From NCBI GenBank assembly GCA_024803745.1, contig JANJXV010000196.1, forward strand, positions 1,624,501 to 1,688,500: 64,000 nt of DNA, written 5' to 3'. The position numbers were made by a program, and so were the translations under genes. Positions 1-10,420 of this stretch are shown here, piece by piece. The notes under the pieces are model-generated. The model saw only the letters and a list, made by a program, of their open reading frames with translations. It was not told the origin of the DNA and did not search any database. The stretch comes from Megascapheus bottae. Taxonomy: Eukaryota > Chordata > Mammalia > Rodentia > Geomyidae. How positions within the stretch are numbered: position 1 is the stretch's first letter; each line of letters begins with the position of its first letter.

Positions 1-280
1 TGGGCGCCAGCCGGGCCTGCTGTGTGACGTGCACCCTCCTCGCCTATGGCAGGGTGCCTGCCCTCTTTTACCTAATTGTTCACTCGCCTGAAACCTGGGA
101 AGCACTGAAAAGTGAGTCGTGGCTCGCGCTGTCCTGACAGGAGAGCTTTTGTGAAGCCTCGAAGTTCTTTAAAAACCAATAGGCTAGGTGTCCGTGGGCC
201 ATGTCCAGGCCTAGCTGTAGAGGTGGTAGAGAGAGAGGACAGTGGTTTGAGACCATTCTGGTTAGAAAAGCTTGCTATTC

Positions 281-770
281 TTCTTCTTTTCTTTTTCTTT
301 TTCTTTTTTTTTTTTTTGGTCATAGTGAGGCTTGAACTCTGGGCCTGGGTGCTGTCCCTGAGCTCTTCAGCTCAAGGTTAGAGCTCTACCACTTGAGCCA
401 CAGCACCACTTCCGTTTTTCTTCTGTGTATGTAGCACCAAGGAATTGAACCCAGAACTTCGTGCCTGCTAGGGAAGCACTTTACCACTAGACCAAATTTC
501 TGTCCCTAGATTTCAGTTTTACAATAAACAGCAAACCCAGTGCCAGTGGCTCACACCTGTAATCCTGGCTCCTCAGGAAGCTGAGATCTGAGGATCTCTA
601 TGCCAAGCCTGCCCAGGAAAAAAGTTCATGAGACTCTTATTGCCAATAAACTACTCAGAGAAAGCCGGAAGTGGTGTTGTGGCTTAAGTGGTAGAATACC
701 AGTCTTGTGCAAAAGAAGCTCAAGAACAGCGCCCAGGCTCCCAGGTTAAAGCCCCAGGACTGGCAAAAGT
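281..770. repeat. IDL-Geo SINE (-, about 281-508) and B1-Geo SINE (+, about 536-770)
   Basis: The first element reads in reverse: poly-T, a Geo half ('gcttgaactctgggcc' to 'ttgagccacagcaccactt'), then an ID-like half ending near 508. The second is forward: a B1-like left half ('ggctcacacctgtaatcc'), a Geo right half, and an A-rich tail. Confidence 0.85.
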
Positions 771-2274
771 AAAAAAACCAACACAAAGAAAGCCTAAAGT
801 GTGATTCAAGTAATAAAAGGCCAGACTAGCAAGTTTTAGGCCCTGAATTCACATTTCAGTACCACCAAAAAAAAAAAACCAAAACAGAATCTAAGCTGAA
901 ACCTCAAAGTCATAAGACCTTTAAGTCAGGACACATTGTATTCACTTCCACATTTAATAAATGCAAGTGCATTCTTTTCTATCTACAGCACATGATTTTC
1001 TCCCTCTTATGATGAGGTCAGAGGTCAGTGTGGGCTCTGAGAAATGCACACTGGTTTTCTGGGGCCAAAGGTCAGTGCATTTCCTTCTTGCAACACAGGA
1101 TGGTGTTTTCTGTGAGCACCACATTGAACTGAGCAAACCTACCCAAGCTTGGAATTCTTTTAAAGCTGACTGCCCCAACACTAATAATGTTTCCTGGTAT
1201 TGAAGACAGGCCTTGTTCTTGGCCTGTAGAAAAGAGGAGGAGCAGGGCTGGGCATTCTGCCTGCTTCTTTGTCCTGGCTTCATGTTAATACTCACTGGCC
1301 AGTAATCAAGAGGCCCAGGGCAAGAATTTAGGGTGTGCTTCTCCAATCTTTATTTCTTTCAGTTCACACAGCAGTTATGAAAACAAAGATCCTGGCCTCC
1401 TCCTTACCGAGGCCGCTCCGTGTCAGGGCTAATGAGAGGGAAGAACACCCTTTCTCTTTGTAGATAACTTTGTAAAAGGACTGAAAGCAGGTACATTAAC
1501 ACCATGAGCCTTCCTCCCAAGAAGAAGAGCAGGATCTCAGCCTGGAGGAGAGTTCCTTGAGTCCCAGAGGTTGTTTGTTGGCTGGATGCTTCCCCCCCTT
1601 CCATCTGCTTGTTACTGTAAAATAGCTGGCATGTTAATTTTTTTTTACTGACAAACTGTAACTGCATGCTAGCTTAGCCAAACTTGTGAGCAAGTTGCTG
1701 AGGAAGGCTTTTACTCCAACTTCTTCAGAAGTGATTCCTCCAAGACAGCAGACTTTCCTCTGCACAAGTGGGAAAGATTGATGCAGTCCTTGGCTGGTAG
1801 GGTTAGCATACAGTCCATACACAGATCTTACCAGATGTGAGTTGTTGTCTATATCCTCCAGTGCCCTGGGGCAGTGCCTCTGTCATCCGTTGGAGGATCT
1901 TGATCCGGTATGATCCTGAGTTTGTAGCAGCTCCTCAGAGCGCCACAGCACAGAGGCTCAGGTGTTACTTGGCTCTGCCAGGGCTGAGATTAGTGCAGGG
2001 GGGCAATTCAGGGAGCCACATCGTGCATTTTGTCACCATAGTCGTACCTAGGTGTGTGCCTCAGGAGACACATGCATTCTCTTGTACTACAAGAGATGTA
2101 GTACTTGATGGTTCTGAGGGTAACCAGAGCTGAGGTTGTGTTCCAGCAATGAAGCACAGATAACTTAGGTGTGCCTTTGGGTAAGTTAGTCCTGTGTGAC
2201 CCGGTGCCTGTTCAGATGCAGAACACCCAGCCCACTGTCCTCGTGCTGGGTGGATAGTGCCTTTGAAGTTTTTG

Positions 2275-2643
2275 TTTTGTCACTTGTGGGGCTTGAACTC
2301 TGGGCCCGGGTGCTGTCCCTGAGCTATTCACCTCTAGGCTACCACCCTACCTCTAGAGCCACAGCACCACTTCCTGGGTAGCACCTTTATATACAGTGTA
2401 TGTATGGCTTCTTCCCTTTCCCAGGTCTTCAGATTCATCCTTTTTGCTCTTGTCTTCAGAGCTCAATAGTGTTTGGTGTTTGGATGTTTGCCTCCTGGAG
2501 AAGGACACATGGGCTGTTTGCAGCGTGGGGTTGTTAGAAATACAGTTGGTAGAAGTGGTGTTATGGCTCAAGTGGCAAAGCTCAGGTGTAGTGCACATGC
2601 CCTGAGTTCAAGCCCCAGGACTGGTGTGTATACACACACGCGT

Positions 2644-2686
<43 letters not shown>

Positions 2687-3045
2687 TGAGCCAGGAGCAT
2701 AGCCTAGTGGTAGAGTGCTTGCTTAGCATTCACGAAGTCTTTATTCCTTGGTACTACATACTGACTCTGTGGCTCAAGTGGCAGAGTGCTAGCCTTGAAC
2801 AAAAAGTGTTCAAGGACAGTGCCCAGGCCCTGAGTTCAAGCGAGCTTTTTTTGTTGTTTTGCCAGTCCTAGGGCTTGAGCTCAGGGCCTGAGCACTGTCT
2901 TGAACTTTCTCAAGGCTAGCACTCTACCACTTGAGCCACAGCACCACTTCTAGCTTTTTTTCTATGTATGTGGTACCAAGAAATTGAACCCGGTCTTTGT
3001 GCATGCTAGGCAAGCACCCTACCACTAGGCCAAACTCCTGGCCTT
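2275..3045. repeat. Cluster of Geo-type SINEs, including an inverted pair
   Basis: A Geo fragment lies at about 2275-2378 (-) and another at 2548-2622 (+), followed by a CA microsatellite. An ID-Geo dimer at 2685-2850 (+) abuts an ID-Geo dimer at 2851-3045 (-). The last two can pair over roughly 160 bases in an intronic transcript. Confidence 0.85.
2637..2683. repeat. (CA)n microsatellite
   Basis: An almost pure CA dinucleotide run directly follows the tail of a Geo SINE fragment, a common seed for such repeats. Confidence 0.95.
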
Positions 3046-3449
3046 TTTATCAAAGTGTGTGTGTTGGGGTGGGGAGGTGCTGCCAGATGCTGCCTGAGAG
3101 CATGTGGGGAATTCTCCCTCACGAGTTTTCTTCTGATTGACTCCCTTCCACGTTGCTTAGAGTTGTGCCCTTTCCCGTAGCACTGAGCCATGAGGAGTGA
3201 AGTCTCCTGGCATACCTGTTTTCTGGGAGAGCTGTTTGGCCTGAGATCTTCCTTTCTGGAGGAGAGCCATATGCTGGCTCTTTGCAGAGGCCTGTGGGCA
3301 GCAGTCGCTTTGTTGGACACTGAAGCAAGCTGGCTCCAGGAAAGCTGGTGGTTTGAGTTAGAGGATCACAGCACTGCCATTCAGTGTTCCTGCTGGCTCT
3401 GGCACCCCTTGAGCCAGTGCCCTTGGTGATGCCCTTGTCTTCCCTGCAG

Positions 3450-3502
3450 GTTGTTCTCAGAACACAAACAAATCTTGTGAAGAGTGCCTGAAGAACGTCT
3501 CC
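3450..3502 (+). CDS. PTTG1IP: PTTG1IP exon encoding start of the PSI cysteine module
   Basis: The acceptor is a pyrimidine tract ending ctgcag at 3449 and the donor is gtgagt at 3503. The first two bases complete a codon split with the upstream exon. The residues read CSQNTNKSCEECLKNVS, containing three cysteines and two N-glycosylation sequons (NKS and NVS, the latter reading NVSC across the splice). The 53-bp exon ends in phase 0. Confidence 0.95.
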
Positions 3503-6500
3503 GTGAGTACCGGGGTGGGGAGCCTGCTCAGACGCAGACCTGCTTCCTCCAGCTCTGGGAGGCAGGGCAGTTATTAAAGATGACTCCAGCCTCATAAAAA
3601 CAGGCTGCCCCGAGCGAGGTCACTGTCCCTGCCCTCGCTCCTGCTTTAGGGGGGACCCTCCCTAGAGCTAGCTGAGAAGCATCTGTTGTGCTCCCATTAG
3701 GAGACAAGCCCATGACCAGGCCTTCTGTGCAACCTTGAGAGGTCTGTTGGGTCGATGACACCATGTGACAGAAGGGCTAAGCTGTGGCGACACCACTGAG
3801 AGGACTTGCCCGCCTCTGCACTGCCATGCTTTGGGCTCAGCTCGTATTGAAGGAGCCAGGCCCTGGCCATGGTTGTGCTCTGGTACCCGTGCTTTGTACA
3901 GCTGCCAGGGAGCGTCCCTCAGCTCCTCACATGCCTGTCTGCAGGACACCGCAGCCATCTGGTGCACTGGAAAACGTGGCCACCAGGATTGCGTTTTTCT
4001 CCTATGGCTGACAGGGCCATTGGCCCTGGTGTTGGGCGTTGTTGAAAAGGAGTGAGGCTTAGACAAATCCTCTGTAGAGGAGGGGAGTGAGTGGTAGCCA
4101 GGTGCAGAGGGTCCTCACGTCATCTGCTGTGCCGCTCTTTCAGTGTCTGTGGTGCAATACTAACAAGGCGTGCTTGGACTACCCTGTGAGGAAAATCTTG
4201 CCGCCCCATTCCCTTTGTGAGCTGAGTTCTGCACGATGGGGTGTGTGCTGGGGTGAGTTGTTTTCATTTACTTCTTACAAAATCAGCGCATTTTTGAAAG
4301 TTACAGCTAGACGGTCGGTTGGCATAGCATGCTGCAGTAGCCCCTGATCTCAGCAGGTGGTGATGGGCTAGTGGCTGGAGAAAGGGCACGCTGGAGGCTT
4401 TTGACTGTCAGACTGCCCTCAGGCTCACCCTGGGAGCCCACATGTGGATTGCTGGCGCCAGCAATGCAGCACTCCCCAGCCGTGGACCCCGTCGGTGTGG
4501 ACGCTGCTCTCACTGCTGCAGTTGCTCTCACAGACACTGCCTCCTGAGGAACACAACCCTTCAGGGATTTAGGTGGCTTCGGTCTTGCTGGTTAAATGAG
4601 TTTGTGTGTGTCTTACTCCTTGGAGCTCATTCTTTGCAGATCTTTCTGCAGCTCACACCTTCCTTCCTTAGCTATCTCCTTTCCGCCCCATTTCTTTTTC
4701 TTTTTTCTTTGTTTTTTGATTAGTCATGGGGCTTGGATTCAGCCTGAGTGCAGTCCCTGAGCTCTTTAGTTCAAGACGAAGGCTCTGTCTGGACCACTTC
4801 TGGTTTTCTGGTGGTTAATTGGAGATGAGAGTCTCACAGACTTTCCAGCCCGGGCTGGCTTTGGACCTTGATCCTCAGATCTCAGTCTCCTGAGTAGCTG
4901 GGATGACGGGCGGAGCCACCGCGCCCAGCTTCCACCTCACTTCTATCTTAAAGGCCTGGTAGGTTCTCTATGAAAGGATTCCTGCTGTCCCTGCCCCAGA
5001 GAGCCCTGGCTGGGGTGGTGATAGGGGAGCATTTGCACATGCTCAGTTCTGCCCGTCATGTGTGTCTTCATACAAGAAAGCCTGTTGCCTCTGTCTTCAC
5101 TGTCTGCTTTCCCAGTCTGGTTTCTTGGCCGTGGAGCAGTGACTGCTTTTAGTTTTTGCAGTTTTACACTTTTTAGACTAGGTCATATGAGACAGAACAT
5201 ATGATTAAAACCTCAAAGGCATTCGAACAGATGTAGCACTTACTTCTGAGCTAAACAAGTTTGGTAAACCAGTCACCCTGTCCCCTCAACTCAGTGCTAC
5301 TAATCCAGAAGTCCAACGGTGGCTGCAGGAAGCCACTGGCGCCATGAGTCCACTGCTGGGGGAGGCCAGACCCCTGGGCCCTGTGTGGCAGGGCAGCTGG
5401 TGCCAGTGAGGAAGGGAGTGCTGGGGGGGGGCGGGGGAGGGTGGTGGTGTGAACCTGACCCGGTGCTCATGGTGGTGGACGTGGATCTGGCATGGCACTG
5501 ACTGCGTCCATTGGGCTTTCAGTGAATTTCGAGGCCCTGATTATTGTCATGTCGGTGCTGGGAGGCTCCGCCCTCCTCAGCGTTATTGTCTGCTGCTGCT
5601 GCTGCTGCCACCGCACAAAGAAGAGCCGGAAGCCAGATAAGAGTGATGAGCGCGCCATGAGGGAGCAAGAGGAGAGGAGAATCCGGCAGGAGGAGAGGTG
5701 AGCGCCCGTGACTGATCTGGGGGCTGTGGGAGATGATGCTATAGGAGCATGAGGTTTCTAAAGGTCATGGCCGGGCAAGATGCTCTAGGCTGTGGTTAGA
5801 GAGGAAAAGTGGCCCTCGTCTTCTTGTCAGACGGGTCTGTTTCCTCCTGTGGATGAAGCAGGATGGCAGCTGGCAGTATCACCTGCCGTGTCAGGCTGCC
5901 CTTCCAGCTGCCCAGGTGGCAAGGCCTTTTGAGGGTCCACCGATCCCCTCAGGAGGAGCATGGATGTGGGGAGGGGCTCAGTCTGCCTGGTGCTGTGCTC
6001 CTGTTCTGAGGACACCGTGCTTTTGGGGGGTGGGCTGCGGCTGGGGAGGGCGTCCCCTGGCAGGCTGGCAGATGGGTTATACTGTCATCTTCCTAACCAC
6101 CAAAATCTGCCATAAGGCTTTTTTACTGCTCAGTGTGTTTCCTTTCATGGGAAGAACTATTTTTTGGTCAGGCTTGAACTCTGGGCCAGGGCGCTGTCCC
6201 TGAGCTCTTCAGCTCAAGGCTAGCACTCTAACACTTGAGCCACAGCACCACTTCTGGTTTTCTGGTTGTTAATTGGAGATAAGAGTCTCACGGACTTTAG
6301 TGCCCAGGCTGGCTTTGAACTGTGACCCTCAGATCTAAGTCTCTTGAGTAGCTAGGATTACACATGTGAGCCATCGGCCCTGGAGAGAACTTTTTAAAGA
6401 TTATGTATTAGGCATTTGATTTGATTTGTTCATGTTTTTGTTTTTGAGTGCTGGGGCTTGAACTCAGGGCCTTGACACTGTCCCCGAGTGTCTTTTGCTC

Positions 6501-9500
6501 AAGGCTAGCATTCTACCTCTGGACCCACAGTGCTACTTCTGGCCTTTTCTGTTTATGTGGTACTGAGGAATCAAACTCAGGGCCTCATGCATGCCTGGCA
6601 GCACTCTACCACTAGGCCACATTCTCAGCCCAGCATATGATTCTGATAGGAATCTTCCTGTGTAAGATGTCTAGGCTGGCCTTGACTTCCTCGACCTTCT
6701 GCCTCAGCCTCCTGAGTGCTGGAGTTATAGGTGTGTACAGGGGGCTCACACCTGTAATCCTAGCTACTCAGGAGGCTGAGATCTGAGGATGGTGGTTTCA
6801 GGACATCCCAAGCAGTAAAGTCCGTGAGACTCTTTTATCTCCAGTAAACTACCAAAAAAGCTATGGTACAGGAGCTATGGCTCAAGTGCTGTAGTGCTAG
6901 CCTTATACCGAAGCAGCTCAGGAACAGTGCCCAGGCTCTGAGTCAAGCCCCAGGACTGGCATGCACAGAATAGATTCAGCCTTACACTTCACTCTTGGGA
7001 AGCTGGAGGGAAACCACCAAAGAAACCACAGCCCCACTGGAGGAAAGTTAAGGACGCCTTCTTTAAAGTGACCTTGTATGTTGTAGCTTGATGCTACTTG
7101 GTATTCTTTCATGTCTTTTTTAGGAGAGCAGAGATGAAGTCGAGACATGATGAAATCAGAAAAAAATATGGTAAGAACCAACTGTTTCTCTTTGACTGGT
7201 TGGCGCGGTGCCAGCGATGGACTATTGCGTGTGGTCCCCGGCCGTGTCCCGGGGCCAGCAGCTGGCCATCACCCGGCCCCCAGGCCAGCCTCTCCCACCA
7301 GCAGGTCCCAGGGCATGCATGGAGCGTGCCACACTCTGAGCATCTGAGAACGTTGGGGGGTTTTCTTACCAGTCCCAGATCTTGAGCTCAGGGCCTGGCC
7401 ACTGTCCTTGGCCTTCCTCAAGGCTAGAGCTCTACCACTTGAGTCACGGCACCACTTCCACCTTTTTCTATGTATGTGGTACCAAAGAATTGAACCCAGG
7501 TCTTCGTGCATGCTAGGCAAGCACTCTACCACTAGGCCAAACTCCTGGCTCTGAACTTTTTTATTAAATAATTAATATTCCAATTCCATCATAGGGTGAG
7601 GAATGGGTTGACCCACAGACATGATTAAACTAAATATTTCTTCCCTACCCTGTGGCTCTCTTAGGGGAGTTATGGAAAAATAAAAAAAAGGTAGATGAGG
7701 AGAAATCTAGAAGTACTGATACATGCAGTTTTGGTAACACATCACACACCAGGAATGACTCAGATAAGTACACAGAGAGATTCCTCTTGGTTTTTTGACT
7801 GGATCACTGCAGAAGGCCAGACACTCGTTGTCCTGCATCCTGCTTATGCCTAGGAGAGATTTTTCTCCTGGCGTCATTCACAGTCCAAGCACACAGACAG
7901 ATCTGCAGCCAGTCATAGCCCTTGAGCTCCCTGGCTCCCACAGACGGCCTCACAAGGCCTTGTCACAGCAGACTTCTCAGTCACGGGTACATGTTCACGC
8001 TTGGGAAGTATGGCGATTTCTAGAAGGGCTAGCATCCTGTTTGCCTGAAAGGAGAATGCACTGCATAGCCTCCCCTCTATGAGTTTCTGGACTTGGTGCC
8101 ACTCTCACTTCAGTCTCCTCTGTGCTTTGTCTTTTTTTTTTTTTTGCCAGCTGTGGGGCTTGAACTCAAGGCCTGAGCACAATCCTTGGGATTTTCTCAA
8201 GGCCAAAGCTCTACCACTTGAGCCACTACTTCCAGCTTTTTCTCAGCTCCTGAGTAGCTTGGATTACAGGCATGAGCCACTGTGTCCAGCTCTTCTTTTG
8301 ATTTGGAGCGATTTCTTCAGGGGGTGAGCTTGAAGGAAAGCAGCGTGACCATATGTGCATGGGTAAACCTTCTGTTTTATTGGAATTAACTAGATGTCCA
8401 GCATGTGAAATGACTGACTCTTAACTACGGCTCACGATAGTAACAAAACATTAAGCTCCACATCTGTTCCTGCTTTGATTCTGAGCTTTAAAGCCCATGA
8501 CGTTTGCTAGTTTTCTGCAGTGGACTTTGGGGTTGCTTTCTGGTAATAGAAGCTGACCTCTGACCTGCCCTTATGGGAGGCGACAGGCCTGAGGGCAGGC
8601 TACAGTTGTGAGCTACTGTACTGGCCTTAGCATGGATTCTAGAGTCTGGATAGGGGAGTGTGAAAATCCTTCCCACAGACGACGACTTGGATTTGTGTGA
8701 GATGCTAGCTTGGTGGTATGTCAGTGTCTCATTTGCCAGGGACATTATTATGTCACTGTGTGAGCGTTTCCTGCTGAGAAAAAAAAGGCCTCTGATGAGT
8801 GGCTGAAAGGAGGAAAAGCTGCCTTTGGGCCACAGTTGCTGGGGTTTCAGCCCATCTGGCCATGGCCTGTGGCAAGGCAAGCAGTTGTGATAGAAACTGC
8901 CTGCTTCCTCCAAGCAGGCCCCATCTCTGGCTTCCGCCCCCTCCCAATCAGGCTACCAGTTGATTAATCTACTGATGGTGTCAGAACCTTTGGGTCCAGT
9001 TGCCAAAAGTCTGAACATTGAAATAGGGACCAAACCTTCCATACAGGAGTCGTGGAAGACACTTGATTTCCAGACTCTGGCGCTAATTGTCTCTGGGTCA
9101 TCTGTGAGAAGCTGCAGCACCAGCAAAATGGGGCTCTGTAGGTTCCAGATGAAATAAGAAATGCCCATGGAGGCGCCCCATGGCGTATGGTATTGGGGTC
9201 TCTGTCTCTGGGCTGGTGGTCTATCTGTTCAGCATACCATACTGGGTCCAAGGCTGCGCTGGACTCCGGCCCTAGAGGTATCTTCAGGCCAGCATCTGTC
9301 CCTTGCTGGTCCTTGGCTGCTGGTGTCTTCAAGGCTGCTAAATGCTTTCTCAGCGATCCTATGAACTTCTCAAAGGTCATGGTGTCCTACGTGAACCCAC
9401 TTCTTTCCGTGTCTCCCCAGGACAGAGTGCCTTGTCCTTGCCCTGCCCCTCCCCCAGGTTCCCAGGGTTCTCTGTGTATAGCTGCTTGGCTTCCAGTAAG

Positions 9501-10420
9501 CCACTGCCATGGAGTTGCTCTGCCATGTGGTGAGGGCAGCCTTATGGCATGCAGCCCGCTTTCCACGAAGGTGAAGCTTTTTAATACTGACTCAGTGACA
9601 AGGAGAATGGATCCATCAGGTCTGTGCTCATTCTAGGCTGCCTCACCTGACGCTGCTGTGCGGCTGAGCTGGTCCTTTAATTACACTGATGCAGTCAGCT
9701 GCGTGCATGTGCCTGCACGTGTGTGCACACAGGAGGGTGGGCAGGGAGGAGTGTTGGTTGGAGAGATACTAACTCTACCCTGTAAAGAAGAACTCCCAGT
9801 CCTAGGTAATAAGTACACAAATGGGAATTTCATGGTTAAATTGACATTGTATCCTGTATATTGCAACACTTAGAGTTAATTTTGTGGTCTTTATTCTTTT
9901 TGCAGTTCAACAACAAATCTAAAGATGTTCAGAGTTTAAGAGTTTTGCTTACTTTGTAGGCAGCCATTGTGGGAAAAAATACTTGCTTTGACTTTAATTT
10001 CTCTTTATTAGCAACTGTGAGTTCGTTTCTTAGGCTGTTTTTGGAATTCTGATAAATTTCATGTCGTGTGTGTGTGTGTGTTTTCTTTGGTTCTTTTGAG
10101 ATACTCTTGCTATCTTTCTCTAGGCTGGCCTTAACCTCACAGTCCTTCTGCTTCTGCCTCCCATGTACTGGGATTCCAGACCAGCAGTACTGCTTCTGGC
10201 TGGTAGCAGTTTTAAACCCAGCTATGTTTGACTTTAGTAAAGATCCAGCTTAGATAGTATTCAAGTCTGTTTAGAATTCCTTTTTCTCACAAGTTCAGTA
10301 AATCTTACTATAAAATTAGCTATCTTATATTTGGTGAATGTCATTTCCAGTTGAGTAAGTAAATTTATAATTTTTTTTTCAGGTCTGTTTAAAGAACAAA
10401 ACCCATATGCAAAGTTTTAA
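3450..10420 (+). CDS. PTTG1IP: PTTG1IP (securin-interacting membrane protein), 3' five coding exons
   Basis: Joined exons 3450-3502, 4144-4252, 5523-5697, 7124-7170 and 10383-10420 keep one reading frame and all have AG/GT borders. They encode about 140 residues matching pituitary tumor-transforming gene 1 protein-interacting protein: a cysteine-rich PSI-like extracellular module (CSQNTNKSCEECLKNVS, then CLWCNTNKACLDYP and SSARWGVCW), one membrane span, six consecutive cysteines, a basic KKSRKPDK stretch, a charged helical segment rich in RxxEERRIRQEER, and the end NPYAKF. Known role of the family: a type I glycoprotein that binds securin (PTTG1) and helps its nuclear entry. Exon 1 (start codon and signal peptide) is not in the window, so the gene is partial at its 5' end because of the window edge. 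The protein stops at ...YAKF; human, from memory, has three more residues (ENN). The identification is secure. Confidence 0.96.
4144..4252 (+). CDS. PTTG1IP: PTTG1IP exon encoding second half of the PSI module
   Basis: The acceptor is ctctttcag and the donor gtgagt at 4253. It encodes CLWCNTNKACLDYPVRK, ILPPHSLCELSS and ARWGVCW, whose five cysteines complete the extracellular module. The exon ends one base into a valine codon, which is completed by the next exon. Confidence 0.95.
4253..5522 (+). other. PTTG1IP: PTTG1IP intron 3
   Basis: It contains a reverse B1-Geo dimer at about 4707-4931 (Geo half, then 'ggttaattggagatgagagtct', then the B1 half). The remainder appears unique; no exon was seen. 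Confidence 0.75.
4707..4931 (-). repeat. B1-Geo dimeric SINE
   Basis: Antisense copy: 'ggggcttggattcagcctgag', a Geo remnant, the linker 'tggttttctggtggttaatt', then B1 antisense with 'ctcctgagtagctgggat'. Confidence 0.85.
5523..5697 (+). CDS. PTTG1IP: PTTG1IP exon encoding transmembrane span and cytoplasmic charged segment
   Basis: The acceptor is gggctttcag and the donor gtgagc at 5698. Residues FEALIIVMSVLGGSALLSV form the single membrane span. It is followed by IV and six TGC-coded cysteines (5591-5608), then HRTKKSRKPDK and an acidic/basic helix-prone run. The cysteine run next to the membrane is a plausible palmitoylation region (inference). The hydrophobic stretch followed by basic residues fits type I topology. 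Confidence 0.95.
5698..7123 (+). other. PTTG1IP: PTTG1IP intron 4
   Basis: The 5' half appears unique. The 3' half is a block of SINEs (6168-6960). No exon was seen. Confidence 0.75.
6168..6960. repeat. SINE block: B1-Geo (-), ID-Geo (-), B1 fragment (-), B1-Geo (+)
   Basis: Four elements lie nearly end to end: 6168-6385 (-), 6440-6632 (-), 6668-6737 (a simple B1 antisense piece with 'gcctcagcctcctgagtgct') and 6738-6960 (+). They were assigned by their diagnostic left halves and the shared Geo right half. Confidence 0.82.
7124..7170 (+). CDS. PTTG1IP: PTTG1IP exon encoding RAEMKSRHDEIRKKY
   Basis: The acceptor is a T-rich tract ending ttttag at 7123 and the donor is gtaaga at 7171. The 47-bp exon joins in frame to both neighbours. 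Its product continues the charged cytoplasmic helix. Confidence 0.93.
7353..7555 (-). repeat. IDL-Geo SINE
   Basis: It has the antisense dimer order: Geo half ('cttgagctcagggcctgg' to 'ttgagtcacggcaccactt'), then an ID-like half ending 'ctaccactaggccaaact'. Confidence 0.88.
8131..8300 (-). repeat. Composite Geo/B1 SINE fragment
   Basis: Poly-T and an antisense Geo half are followed directly by the 3' part of a B1 antisense half ('ctcctgagtagcttggatta'). Confidence 0.75.
10383..10420 (+). CDS. PTTG1IP: PTTG1IP terminal coding exon
   Basis: The acceptor is a run of nine T followed by cag. It encodes the end of a split glycine codon, LFKEQNPYAKF, and TAA at 10418-10420. A tyrosine-containing NPYAKF end corresponds to the sorting-motif region of the family (inference). 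Confidence 0.93.

Larger units (their letters stand above)
1..3449 (+). other. PTTG1IP: PTTG1IP intron 1 (3' part)
   Basis: No exon is supported here. It holds dimeric SINEs at about 281-508, 536-770, 2275-2378, 2548-2622, 2685-2850 and 2851-3045, a (CA)n run near 2637-2683, and about 1.3 kb of apparently unique sequence (900-2200). Confidence 0.75.
7171..10382 (+). other. PTTG1IP: PTTG1IP intron 5
   Basis: It holds an ID-Geo SINE at about 7353-7555 (-), a poly-T-headed Geo/B1 composite at 8131-8300 (-), and a degraded B1 piece at about 10100-10200 (-). About 1.5 kb from 8340 to 9900 shows no recognisable repeat or exon. Confidence 0.72.
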
